A stretch of DNA of 64,000 bases. Origin: Strongylocentrotus purpuratus. Lineage: Eukaryota > Echinodermata > Echinoidea > Camarodonta > Strongylocentrotidae. Below are positions 10,901 to 22,384 of the stretch, piece by piece (position 1 is the stretch's first letter; the number at the start of each line of letters is the position of its first letter). The stretch is taken from the NCBI RefSeq assembly GCF_000002235.5, contig NW_022145601.1:4833563-4897562 (forward strand), written 5' to 3'. The notes beneath the pieces are model-generated. The model saw nothing but the letters and a program-made list of their open reading frames with translations, was not told the origin of the DNA and searched no databases. The position numbers and the translations under genes were made by a program.

Positions 10901-11460
10901 CATCATGTCCCAGAATGGATACATCTAACTAGTCATGATTCTAACTTTGAATATAATTGAGAATATAATCTTGTCTAGTTATTGACATGCATGCAACAAT
11001 TATTGATGAGGTAACACATGAAGTATTAGTCATCTTGATCTCGTTGTGATATTCTTATATCAAAATTGTGATCAGATCGTGTATACATACATGTACTATT
11101 TATAGTCTGTTTGTGACATGTATGTAAAAGTCGTTGTATAATATGAGAGAAATTAATAACCCTATCTTGTTTGAATACTCATGTATTCAACTAATCATGA
11201 TAATATATTGTACGTAATAAAATCAAATTTGTGACATGCATGCAACTGCAATTGCTCTATTCAAAGAGAGCCTACCTTCTTTCGTGTTATTGTTCTTATA
11301 TTTAACTTATCATAGTCATCTTTCTGGCATTTCATGTCAAACTCATTTATGCAGTAAGAGAGAGGAATTAGTCATTTCGATCTCGTTTTAATAATATTCT
11401 TATATTAAACTGATCAAGATCGAATGGCATATGACTACAAACTAAACTTCTTTGAAACAT
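10900..11460. repeat. Degenerate tandem repeat, about 150-200 bp units
   Basis: Recurring words (TGTGACATGCATGCAA, ACTAATCATGAT / ACTAGTCATGAT, TATTAGTCAT..TTGATCTCGTT, TGATATTCTTATAT) return in the same order two to three times. The units are old and diverged, and the boundaries are approximate. Confidence 0.5.
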
Positions 11461-12039
11461 GCATCCCACAGTCGTAGTATATAAGACAGAGAAGAATACA
11501 GAGAGGAGTAAGACAGGGGTAGTAGGACAAAGATAAATCTCCATTAAATGGTTTGGAAAATGGCGTTTGATGGAACACATATCTCGATTTACAGGATTAT
11601 TGTCGTACATTGTATATATTCAGTAGCATTAGAATGCCATCTATTTCCCATCACAATGATGCAATGTAAGTCATGTTTATTTTATTTCTATGATCAGTAG
11701 ATCGGAGTAGGATATAGACCCATGTGATATATTATAAATTGTCAAAGGTTAATCCTTATCTACAATCACAATTTCTTTTAAGTGATATATTTAACATCAG
11801 AAGCTCCTGTACAGTGTTTTTTTTACCATTGTAGATCTTATACATATATACTCTATTGTAATTTATGTCTATAATTATTGTAATGATCGTTTCCATTAAT
11901 GCCTGTGTTGTAATTATTTCTGTCAGTTGGTGTACATTACACCTGAGTAATGGGAATTGAAGTGGAGTCTTGCAATGTGCGTTATGTTGTGAGAGGTGTA
12001 CTCTCTTTGTTCGTGCTGTGTTGAAAACATCGCTCTTCT
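11461..12039. other. Intergenic sequence, nothing recognised
   Basis: AT-rich, with no element ends, no coding pattern and no long tandem repeat. Confidence 0.4.
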
Positions 12040-12171
12040 CACATGCTCTTTGATTGCCTTGAGAATTTCTGGAATCATCTGAAAGCCGGTGAATTTCTCT
12101 TTGATATATTTACCATGTTCATGGATTTGCAGAAATGCTGTAATGTGTTATTGATATCCAAAATGTATTGA
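12040..12171 (+). pseudogene. Possible C-terminal remnant of a LINE polyprotein
   Basis: The frame from 12040 reads HMLFDCLENFWNHLKAGEFL and continues to a stop at 12169-12171, ending CCNVLLISKMY. The order H-x-LF-x-C ... FWN ... near-terminal LL-x-K-x-Y resembles the end of non-LTR retrotransposon ORF2 proteins, where a Cys/His finger is followed by an FW segment. About 40 bases upstream, other frames show Cys-rich stretches that would be the front half of the finger, so a frameshift probably separates them. No reverse transcriptase lies upstream. This is a family-pattern match only. Confidence 0.38.
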
Positions 12172-13135
12172 TATGTAAACATAGATGTATATACATGTAT
12201 AATATTCCCAGAAAGGGAATCACATTGCATTCATTCATTCACGTCTTCCTACACACGTTTTTTATATCTAAATTTATTTTACTAATATACCTGATAGTGT
12301 ACATAATTGCATGTTAATAAAGTGGAAACAAAGAATACGTTTGACTATAGCTTAACTGTAGGACTTGTAGAATATGGAATTCGTTGTAACAATAACAAAT
12401 GTTTGTAACTATCTCATCAGTAATTGTTGAGACAACAATTCCATGTATTTATTTAAGCAGTAAGACTGTCATTTGCTTTAAATGATTGTTTTGCCATGTG
12501 TTAATTAAGCCACTCATTTGGTAAAGTCGTAGACCTAATAAAACCGTGGATATATGGATTTTATCTGTTCGATGAAGTTGTGATGTTTTGTTTACATAAA
12601 GGTAACAAAGGTTGTTGTTAAGGTCATTTGGTAAAAATATGTTGAATGCAGCTAGCTGTTCTAAGATTTAATCGATCCCTTCGACTTTTACCAACACTGA
12701 CTATGTATAAGAGTTATGTATTGTTTGTTTTAAGTGTGTACATAATCATAAATATACGCAGTGTCAGAGAATTACAAACAGATAATTTGTCTTTGTACAT
12801 ATGTATAAAAGAGAAAGTTTGATCTATAATTGATTGAACTCATAGGATTTAAAATTGTCTTGTTGTTGAGAAGACAATGGTTTAAGGAGATATATCGCAA
12901 GAAATTGAATAAAATAATTATGAAAGCCATTTACATTTACAATTATCGCCTCAGAGCTTTATTCAAGTAAACTTCGGATAAGAGGTGGGCAACATGGAGA
13001 GAGGGTAAAGCGCTTTTCACAGAAACAAGAAATGATTGGATTGGAGAGTGTATGAAAGAGAGGAAAGGTGTGGTGTAACTTGTAAGTAGACGCTGAAAGA
13101 TAGAGACAGACCAAGAGAGAGGGAGAGCGGGGAAA
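12172..13135. other. Intergenic sequence, nothing recognised
   Basis: AT-rich and featureless by eye. Confidence 0.4.
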
Positions 13136-13191
13136 GAGAAAGACAGATAGGGGAGAGGGGGAGGATAAAGAGAGAAAAGCAAGGGAATAAC

Positions 13192-13225
<34 letters not shown>

Positions 13226-13415
13226 GAGACAGAGAGAGACAGAGAGACAGAGAGAGACAGAGAGGCAGAGAGAGAAAGATAGGGGATAGGGGGAGGATAA
13301 AGAGATTAAAAGCAAGGGAATAACGAGAGAGAGAAAGAGAGAGAGACAGAGAGACAGGGAGACAGAGAGACAGAGAGGCAGAGAGAGAGAGAGGGAATAT
13401 ATAAGAATAAAATAC
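13136..13415. repeat. GA-rich microsatellite block
   Basis: Mixed (GA)n, (CAGA)n and (GAGAGACA)n tracts, with a near-duplicate of a 60-bp piece (GATAAAGAGA..AAGCAAGGGAATAACGAGAG at about 13165 and again at about 13298). Long Ser/Leu-rich open frames on the complementary strand are low-complexity artefacts. Confidence 0.9.
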
Positions 13416-13716
13416 AAACACGCATTCAAGAGCAGAACAAAAAAATTATCTCACAGATTATACGCAAAACAGTTTCAATGATCACTTCACATTTCACTGA
13501 CCAACCACTCAGAAATGCACGATACATATTAAAACGCTACACCGTTATAAACATCAATATAAACATGTCAATTATAAACATGAGTCCTGAAGATGATCAT
13601 CAGGTAAAGATATCAAGCTTGACAAATACATAATTATCTCATCATCAATGATTTATACATGTATATGCCTTCCAAGTATCGAAAAAAACCTAAAACCCTT
13701 TTCTTCGGGGTGCATT

Positions 13717-13796
13717 ACCCCCCCCCCCCCTCCTCTCTCTCTCTCTCTCTCTCTCTCTTTGTCTTTCTCTTTGTCTTTCTCTTTGTCTCTCTCTTA

Positions 13797-13832
<36 letters not shown>

Positions 13833-13842
13833 ATATATGTAT
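13717..13842. repeat. Poly-C followed by a CT microsatellite
   Basis: A run of C, then (CT)n and (CTTTGTCTTT)n tracts, ending in a TATATATGTA tract. Confidence 0.9.
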
Positions 13843-14685
13843 ATATGTATGATGTATGCATACCACCTTAACTTATCATGTTTGTTTTTATGCCTCTGAC
13901 TATCATGATAATGCACTTTTAGACTAAGGAGCAAAATATAAGTCTATGTCTAAGGGAGCGTGAAACAAATTACTATGAATAAAGGTTGTCTCTGCATCAT
14001 TTCTAAAAACAAATAAAACATGAAAGGTTGCTTTAATCACATAAGAACAAACTTGGGCAAAAATGGCAATTGTTTCTTGATTCAAACCAAGATATGTTAT
14101 TCTTTCTGTTAGAATCACAAAAACATCTTTCGATTTTTTTTTTCTCCGTTCATTTCCAACAAAATACAAATATATAATAATAAAATTCATGCAATTTTTT
14201 TTATACAAAGCATGAATACATTTCAAACAAAGAACAATCTATGAATTAATACCTTGACAAAGAAATAGTAGAATAATTTGAAAAGAAACCTGATTTATAT
14301 TCTGTGGAAATTGAGAGGTCAACTGAAAAATATTATTAAATCTGTTTAGGTTCAGAAGAATCATTCCGTAGCTTAAATGTCGTTCAACCGTTTAACACTG
14401 CACTGCTTTCATATTTATGCCTCAAATTAATAAATATGAATGCATTATTGATTCTTTTCCTCAAATATTGCAAATCACCATTTTATGCTCTTTTCCTAAA
14501 AAAATTGTTTGGCATTTATAATCTTATGAAATGATTTTATTTTTGTTATGCTTATGTGTGATTTTATTCTGATTTTGGTACGTTTAAATCTTGCTAATCA
14601 ATCAATACTGGAAATCGTCACAGCTGAGGAAGTAAGTGATCTGCATCAGATCGATATGAGCTGAATGACGAAGAAACTATCGCCG
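13843..14685. other. Intergenic sequence, nothing recognised
   Basis: AT-rich sequence between the CT tract and the GAGTAA element. No exon, element end or tandem repeat was recognised. Confidence 0.4.
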
Positions 14686-14687
14686 TA

Positions 14688-16291
14688 CACTCTTAATGTC
14701 AGCGAGTAAATTGTGCCGAGTAAAACAAGCTGAGTAACAAAATGAGCAATTCAGTACTCAAGCTGGAGTAAGAAGTCAATGTTAGTGGTACTCGTCATCC
14801 GAGTAATTTGTTACCTTCGATAAAGAGTAAATCAAAGACTCAACATTGAGTAAGAACTTCGTTTTTGTCAATTTTGAGTAAACTACGGTTGGGTATACGC
14901 GGCGGCAGGTGATAAATAACTCAACATTGATCTCTTACCCGAATTTACCTCGGGTGCGAGTGAAAGTTGGATCGATGGAAAGTGCAACTAGCTGTCAATA
15001 TGCATGTTACACCTGTTCTACACATTTTTACATAATTGCAGCTGTATGTTCCTTTGTCTACCTAAGGAACTGTATATTTTGTCATCTTTCATTGTCCGCC
15101 ATGTGCATGTCTCGTGCATGCATGCGTGCAGAAAGATGCGAAAGAACTGAGATAGATGATTGTGACACATCGGGAAGAAATTCTGAGCTCATGGATCGAG
15201 CTTGGAAGAGCTCCAACCGACATCTAGGAAGGAACTGGCTTGGACTTTTTTTCTGGCCTCCTTCAGAGGAAGGAGCCCACTGTTTTTTGTTGGTGCTTTA
15301 AGGAGCACCGAGGAAGCCAGGACAGTGTTATGTAGTCCTCTAGAGAAGCGCCTATTCATGCTCTTCATTGACAGCAGCAGTTGACTACTGCTACAAGATG
15401 TTTCAAGTACTACAGCTGGATTACCCTGCCCAGGCAGCTGTCATATGGGACTTCTTTGATCGTCTAATTTCATGGAATTCGTACCAAGGATCTTATTAAA
15501 CCATCGACCCTAGTACAGATGGACTAATAATGAGAGTCTTTCTTTGATGAGAGAACTCTGAGTTTTCACTGTGATTCAAACTGATTTGGGAAATTAAAGT
15601 CCACAAATTATGTTACTGAATTTAAAATGTCGTTGACCATATGTTATTTGCATAGTGTGTGAGTGAAGAACTTCAAATCAATGCTAAATTTAGAAATCAG
15701 GCAATATTATGGTCTATATTCTCTATTGACAAATAATGGTTACTTAACAGCTGTTAAAAAAAAGAACAATATTAATCAGCGGTTTAGTTAAACCCTTAGT
15801 CAAAAAGTTAAAACTCTAGTTGAATCCACCTTTGTTTTAGTCAGTATTGAGTAAAAACATGTACTTAACTTAGTACATGTTTTTACTCAATATTGATTGA
15901 GCAACTAAGCGTTACCCAGATAACATCATACTCAATATTTGAGCAAAAAATTGCTCAAACAATTTGAGTCAAAACATGTACTCGTTAATTGAGTAAAATT
16001 TGGCTCAACTCATGAGCAGTTTCTTACTCGACATGAGTTGATTACGTTTCTACCCAGTACTGAGTAAAAAAGGGAACCGCTCAACAAAGGAGTAAATATT
16101 GAGTAAAGGTTGACTCATTCAAACTGAGTAGAGATTTAGTCTTTTATTGAGTAATATTTTTACTCAACAGATGAGTAGATTTGTTACTCAACACATGCTG
16201 AGTAAAGTTTACTCAAAAGTCGGGTGGTTCCCTTTTGATTACTCAAAAGAGTAACATTTTTACTCAAATTGAGCAGTTTTTTTTTAGAGTG
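14688..16291. mobile_element. TA-flanked non-autonomous element made of GAGTAA / TTACTC motifs
   Basis: The element begins CACTCTTAA and ends TTTTAGAGTG, an inverted terminal match flanked by TA on both sides (14686-14687 and 16292-16293). Both ends are packed with degenerate GAGTAA, TGAGTAAA, ACTCAA and TTACTC words in both orientations (14700-14900 and 15830-16280). The middle (about 14900-15830) lacks them and has higher GC, like an acquired or inserted segment. It contains a Cys-rich open frame with no family resemblance. The TA duplication and CACTCT ends are consistent with a Tc1/mariner-type MITE. Similar motif-filled elements are common in aquatic animals. Confidence 0.6.
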
Positions 16292-16293
16292 TA

Positions 16294-17936
16294 CGATCAA
16301 AATCGCTCACTGATAAAAAGCCTCTCAGCTCATACTTATTAATTTGCCCTAGAAGGTGTCCCTCCTCAAAAATAATGAAATAACTTTGACAGGATCAACA
16401 ACAAAAAGGAAGCATCTGGTTGAAATTTATCTGAACAGATAGCTGACCTTCATTTGCATAATGAATGAAGATGAATTCACTTAAACTTCGTGTAACTATA
16501 CAATTTGCTTGTCAGGTCAAAAATAACATTTAGACGACCTTTGGGAGACATGTTCTACATTTAAGCATCGATGGACAATACGTTTAACATGCGAAAAAAT
16601 GATACTATACAATGGCCGCCTTAAAACGTTATCTTCACCTTTAATAAGCGAGTTCGTAAATAGCTCTGTAACGCATGACCCCCAAATATAAACAGATCTT
16701 TGACATGATGGATACTTCCCATGTGTGCATTTTAGAATAATCACTGCCGAAGTAATGGAGGTGCTTCATGAATACCTTTTGTTTGCCTCTTGAGAAGAAT
16801 ACTTCCACCTGTATATCAGATAAATGTTCTGTTGGTGCATAAATGAATACTGATTACATAACTGTCATGAGCACGATCCGAGTATTCGTCCCAATGGTTT
16901 TACAATTTGGGTACGAATGACCTTTATCTGCCCATGCGCAAATCCTAATAACGAACTCGCTTATTCTAGGTTTGAATGTGGGTACTAGATAGGGGTGACA
17001 GACGGACCACCGCGGAAACCGTACATAGTATGTTAGCAGGGAACGGATTAGTTGTTTCGTGACGAAAGATGGCGCTAGAGTACTTTTCTGTCTACAAATT
17101 CATTCAAATAAAAGCAACGTGTGAGTACAATGTGAATACACTGGTGAAAAACAGTATAGTCAGGCGGAAATAATCTTTTCAGATTGGACATCCATATTAA
17201 CTCGACAACAACAACAATACTCGACGCAACCGTTACGCACTTGTACAAAAGCGTGGATCAAATCATGGAAAAGGTGGGGGAGGGGCACCACTCGGATGAA
17301 ATTAACACTGAGGACAATTAGTTAAGGGGTGGGTTCGGGAGGATGTAGCATCGTCTTCTGTTCTATTCCACTTCTCGCGCTCCCCTTTCTCTCCTATTTT
17401 CCATCCTGCTTGTCATTACAAAAGGTGGTTGGTTGGGGGTCAGCGCTTCATGGCCAGTGCATTTACTTGTTTGACGGGTACATAGCGGCCGTTGCGATGC
17501 CACACATATTGTTGTGATTCCTGACAATGTTGATATAGCCATTCTCTCCCCACTCTTCTCCTGGGAACAATTAAGAAGAGATTGGTTAAATAAAATAATC
17601 TATAATCACTATAATATTGGTCTTTTATTTGAGAATGCGTGAGCAAACTGATTTCATGCAAAAAATATGTGATTGCAATCAAACACAGTAACAAGAATAA
17701 AAACATTCCAAAACAATATTACTTTATGACCTAAGCGTAGAAGTACAACCTTGGGATGGGTAGTTGTCAAAGGGAGTGATTGGGGTGTAATGGTCCAAGA
17801 GGGTAATTGTCTTAATATGGGGTAACTATTGTCCAGGTGCTTTATTTCGGGGTCAGACGTTTTGATACGGTAACCGTGCATCTCAGTTCAAAGCTGTACA
17901 TTTGCAAGTGTGAGTGGATTCTCTGAAGCCCACCGC
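16294..17936. other. Intergenic sequence, nothing recognised
   Basis: No host exon and no clear element. A short G-rich tract lies at about 17273-17290. Confidence 0.4.
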
Positions 17937-18333
17937 ACACTTTACGATCCTCCTGCGATCCGAATTTCGAAGTAATGGCAGTTACATTCGATTTTTAAAC
18001 CTGAACAAACATAATCTTCCTGATTTAGGTTCAAAATAATGATCAGAATACTAACAACCGGAATTTCAGTGAAATTTCAGCTTTTTTGTCAGACTAAAAG
18101 ACAACTCATAAACAATCGCACTACCTTTCTAATGCCACTGCAAATTTGAGCCGATTAAGGGTTTCTTCCTTCAAGGAAGCTTGAAATTTGACATTGAGAT
18201 TGTTTTAAACAAATTGACTTTTTTAGATCTGTGATCTTCACAATTTTAGACGTATGAATTGTTCACATCATATGCTATTCCAGATTCTTCCCAGATCGGG
18301 TCGTAATCAGATCGTATAATGCGTGGTGAGCCA
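17937..18333. mobile_element. MITE with GCCCACCGCACACTTTACGATC-type ends
   Basis: Left end AGCCCACCGCACACTTTACG matches the right end in inverted orientation (GGCTCACCACGCATTATACG), about 24 bp with some mismatches. The core is AT-rich and non-coding. Length is about 400 bp. A target duplication could not be settled, so the superfamily is left open. Confidence 0.6.
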
Positions 18334-19528
18334 CTCGACTGAAATGTTAAATTGTTTAAGGTGATCCCCAGGCATTGGCTGGTGCTAAATATCATACTGT
18401 TAATGTTTTATCAATTTGTCAACCCTGTGAGGTTGTCTATGTATTGTTTCATCTTGCCTGGAAATTAAATAAATTAAAATATATTAAAATTGAATTAGAA
18501 ACGCGTTACACGCGAAGCGCCATTTTGGACTGCGTTAATATTTGCGCTAGTCAACGAGGTGAAACGTGTATCATCTATTAAAAACTTGGTTAGAAAGTTT
18601 GAGTTTTTTTTAAAACTCGTTTTGTAAAATATTACCCTCGCGTGGCGAATTAATAACTACAAAAATCACTGACGCATTCCTACGTCAGGCAAAAATAACG
18701 CCTCGTGTGCAACGTACAGTCAAGAAAGCTCACCTCATGTGTTCCTGCATATCCAATACTCGGTCCCCACCGAAGAAACACCGTAGCCTACCAACAACAG
18801 GGAATGATCCAATTGCGTCGACGAGCAGTTAGGATCACTGTACACGCCGCTGATGTATAATTGGAAAGACGGCTGGCTTGCGTCTATGGCTACCACGACG
18901 GGTGTGAAGTAGACTGCTTCAGCGAGTGCCGATTCGTTACCTTAAGTTACGGACTTACCAACGTTACACTGAAGAAAATGAGCGAGAAAATATTTTGGAA
19001 AACTTTAGAGAGAGAGAGAGAGACAAACATAACGAATAAATTGAAGATTTTCAATTTTGTATTAATACACCCGTTACATTGTTTTAACAAAAACCAAAAA
19101 GCGGATGAAATCAGTTGTGAAGTCTCAAGAAGTTACTGTCTTTCGTGCACATTATATGCCGCACATCATCTACATCCACCCACCAAACAGGAAATGAAGG
19201 TGAAACAGAGACACAGATGAAAAACAGAGAGAGAGAGAGGGGAGAAGAAAAAAAAGAGAGCCAGCTAGAGGGCTAAAAAGAAGTAAAAAGGTTACACGAA
19301 CGACCCCCCTCCCCCCCCCCCCCCCCCCGACTGATCTCCTCCCCTCCCCTGACCTTCTCAGGCATGCTGTGCCTGATTTATAAGGCTATCGCAGAACAAA
19401 GTGGATGCTTACAAGTCGATGCGTCGCTAGACCTTTAGCGATGGGAGAGGGATGTGGTTGATGTGGGACTAAATTCGCCGAAAAGTTAGCCGGATCCTCC
19501 CCCGGCCTCCCCCTACTAGTCTGCAAGC
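18334..19528. other. Intergenic sequence with small GA and poly-C tracts
   Basis: Contains GA tracts near 19008-19022 and 19226-19240 and a C-run at about 19305-19330. No gene is supported. Confidence 0.4.
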
Positions 19529-19650
19529 ACAAACCCTGGTCAGTCGTAAAAGTGAGTCTGCACTATAAGACTACCATAGACCATGTACTGTAGCTGCTCC
19601 TGAGACAAACCCTGGTCAGTCGTAAAAGTGAGTCTGCACTATAAGACTAC
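19529..19650 (+). repeat. Two-copy direct repeat of 46 bp
   Basis: ACAAACCCTGGTCAGTCGTA and the following 26 bases occur at 19529-19574 and again, base for base by eye, at 19605-19650. The spacing is 76 bp. Near identity implies a recent local duplication. Confidence 0.9.
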
Positions 19651-19749
19651 ATTGACACAACCAGTAGGTAGCTGGGCTAGACTTCTCTCAAGGCACAATG
19701 ATTTTTTAATTAAGTGTCAAATTAGGGTCTGTGCCTGCAGACTAGACTG

Positions 19750-20212
19750 CCGTACGATCTTTAAAGTGACGACGCACGGTTGCCTTAGAGCGTCCCTGCG
19801 GTGGCCGTAGTTTTTTTGACAAATACTAAGGCAGACGAAAGGTAGCCGCAAGGTGCCCGCAATGTGGCCAAATGGGAACCATACGGCGACCGTGCGGCCA
19901 GGCTGATGCTACCGCTTCACCCTGGAGTATATAAAACGTAAGGCTACCGTACGCCCGACGTAAGGTCGCAGTTGAACCGCTCTACGGCATGGCTACGGCG
20001 TGTCTAATCGCTACAGCGAACCTAGAAATGAAAACAGTTATAACTCCGCGTTATAATCCCACGGCGACCCGTATGGCCTGTAAAGATAGGGATACGCTCT
20101 AGGGTGACCCTGTGGCTACCGCAGATCCTCTGCGGCCCCGCAAGTATCTTTCGATTTTGGGGGCGTACGGCCGCCGTATCCTAGCCGTAGAGCAAATGTG
20201 ACCTAGGCATAC
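19750..20212. mobile_element. GC-rich palindromic MITE-like block
   Basis: GC-rich island in AT-rich surroundings, full of CCGTACGG, GGCTACCG and CGGCCGTA words in both orientations. It starts near AAAGTGACGACGCACGG and ends near AGAGCAAATGTGACC. The TGTGAC-type end recalls the better-defined elements at 24044 and 40155. Non-coding. Confidence 0.45.
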
Positions 20213-21066
20213 TCTTGTTTAACTAAACAGTTGTCTAAAGTCATGTCTAAATCCCGTCTAACTTTAGTCACGAAGTCGTGTCTAATTTTTTCGTATTCTG
20301 AAGTCGTGATTAGGTCAAGTTAAACACGATGTCTTGCCTAAGCCCTGTTTGACTTTAGACGACTGCGAGGGGTTGTTTAAATCCTGTTAAAGAGCACGAT
20401 TATGCTGCTTTGCAACGTGTACGGTACACTCTCCTTGCTGACCCCGAACTTGGAGGGGAGAACGGTGGTACGTTTTGCAGGATTTTTTCTCGTGTAGCCT
20501 GATTTTTTTTCTCGATAATATTAAATATTCTTATCTCTTTTCTTGATCTTCCGAGCACTGACGCACTGATATTATTAGTGAACTGTGTTTAAACTGTGCA
20601 CCAGTACTGTACACAGTGCAGAGCACGCATTACGTGTGTACTGTGTACACAGTACGTGCAGCACAGTCGATATCACGATCATATCACCATGGCAGCACAG
20701 CTATGCGTGTTAATTTATGTATCCGATGCGTGCATGCATGCGCATTCGGTCTATCGTCTGCAAAAATGTCAGAATTAGAGCCTACTGGGCATGCGCAGAA
20801 GTCGTGACTAAAGTTAAACACGTATTCGTAGTTAAACACAACTTAGACGGGACTTTAAAAACAGTTATTTAGACCTCGCGCTTTAGTATCTCTTTGGTCT
20901 AACTAAACAGTTGTTTAACTTTAGTCATGAATAAGTTAGACACGACTTCAGAATACGAAATTTAGTTAGACAGGACTTAGACCTCGCGTTGTAGTATCCC
21001 TTTGGTCTAACTAAACAGTTGTTTAACTTTAGTCATGAATAAGTTAGACACGACTTCAGAATACGG
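20213..21066. mobile_element. Repeat element with GTTTAACTAAACAGTTG / GTCTAAC motifs
   Basis: TTTAACTAAACAGTTGTCTA with AGTCGTGTCTAA and CGTATTCTGAAGTCGTG at 20217-20312 recurs on the right as inverted and direct copies. A 72-bp direct repeat (ACTAAACAGTTGTTTAACTT through GACTTCAGAATACG) occurs at about 20886-20958 and 20995-21066. TTAGTC words are scattered throughout. Non-coding, probably a MITE with an internally duplicated right end. Confidence 0.55.
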
Positions 21067-21265
21067 GCCAATATCTTTAATAACAAAACAGAAAATAACA
21101 TGTTTACATTTGCAAAACGAAGATTTTGTATTATCTAGATTCGTTAATATACCAGATTTCAATTACTGAATTGTGGGAATAGTACTCAAAAGCGATGGTG
21201 GTTGATATATATATTTTGTTCTGTCTGGGGAGAGACTAAGGTTTACCATTTGCTGGGCGGAATAC

Positions 21266-21403
21266 GGTCGACACTATATGGGCTCCAAGATTCGTTGGCT
21301 AGCTAAACCTGCGCATGCGCACATGGGGTTAGTGATAGGGGATTATACGTATTAAGCTCATGAATAATAATGAACGAATCTTCGAGCCTATATAGTGTCG
21401 ACC
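21266..21403. mobile_element. 138-bp MITE with a 9-bp target duplication (Mutator-type)
   Basis: The ends are inverted copies: GGTCGACACTATATGGGCTC on the left and GAGCCTATATAGTGTCGACC on the right, with the match extending into AAGATTCGTT / AACGAATCTT. The flanks are GCGGAATAC (21257-21265) and GCGGAATGC (21404-21412), a 9-bp direct duplication with one mismatch. A 9-bp duplication is typical of Mutator-like elements. Too short to code. Confidence 0.8.
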
Positions 21404-21412
21404 GCGGAATGC

Positions 21413-22084
21413 ACAGACCACTATTTGACGTGATTTGATTTGCATCACAATGCCCATCAGGACCGAATCACTGAACGAGAGATATGAATAACTTTGTTTG
21501 TTTGGTAATTAGCTCTTGTTTATATGTGTATTTTCCTCTGGTTTCGTTTGGACTACATTACTATACTGACGTGCACCAGGTACCTGCTCAACTCCACAAG
21601 ACTGTGAAAATACAGACTCACGTAGCCTATGCTCTCCATTTGATACGGGTTATCCGTCACTTCTACATGGTAATCTGATGGAACCAAGGACATATTTTGT
21701 ACAAAGGGAACCTGTATTAGACTGACTTCTCGATAATTTTATTTCACACACGGCATCGTGTCAATATCGGATTCATGACCCAGTGCCAAACTCTCCTTTA
21801 ATCTTGCTAAACATAGTAAACGTCCTTTTTTGTTTCAATGAAACGTTTCAGAACAGATCTGTTACTTGTTGCCTGTTACTTTTATTTGACCTGTGAAAAT
21901 GTTATTAGAATCCTTTAAGCTCGGCTACAATTGAGGAGAGGACTCGTGGCCTCATTTCACGACTTATCTCGCAAAGAGCAGGATCTAAGCAAACAGTGAG
22001 TATAAATCATATTATTTACTTGTTACTTTATAGCTTTGTTGAAGCAATAGCCATCTAATATAAGTCAATCTTAATAGAACTAGG
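21413..22084. other. Intergenic sequence, nothing recognised
   Basis: No coding or repeat signal that I can support. Confidence 0.4.
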
Positions 22085-22260
22085 CGTTGTACGTGGCGTG
22101 TGCCGGTAATCCAACTAACAATGGAAGTTACAAACTGATTTAGCCGAGGACGCAGGTTCGAAACTGAGTCACGTCTGTCGGACGGTGACGTTTAAAGGTT
22201 GGTCCCCAGACGTAAATAATCAAATCTGATTGATACACCTCTGTAAAAAAATAAAAATAA
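22085..22260 (+). mobile_element. Probable tRNA-derived SINE (partial)
   Basis: GGTTCGAAACT at 22155-22165 is a good pol III B-box match. A weak A-box-like stretch lies about 50-60 bp upstream. Downstream, TCTGTCGGACGGTGACGTTT and GGTCCC resemble the body of sea-urchin SINEs as I remember them, and an A-rich tail follows at about 22243-22260. The A box is poor, so this is either decayed or 5'-truncated. Confidence 0.42.
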
Positions 22261-22384
22261 ACACACGACATACAATCCATGCACTGCAGAAACCCTAATC
22301 CTAACTAATATATAGACCTGAATAAATGTTGCTAGCATTGTGAGAATGATGACAACATGGACAGTCTTTAGTCTACTAGATCAC

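Noticed and set aside
12959-13429. Up to 156-codon Ser/Leu frame on the minus strand
   Set aside because: Pure GA/CT microsatellite translation, with several frames open together.
14909-15301. 130-codon Cys-rich frame
   Set aside because: Lies inside the GAGTAA element, with no periodic Cys pattern or known fold signature; could be chance.
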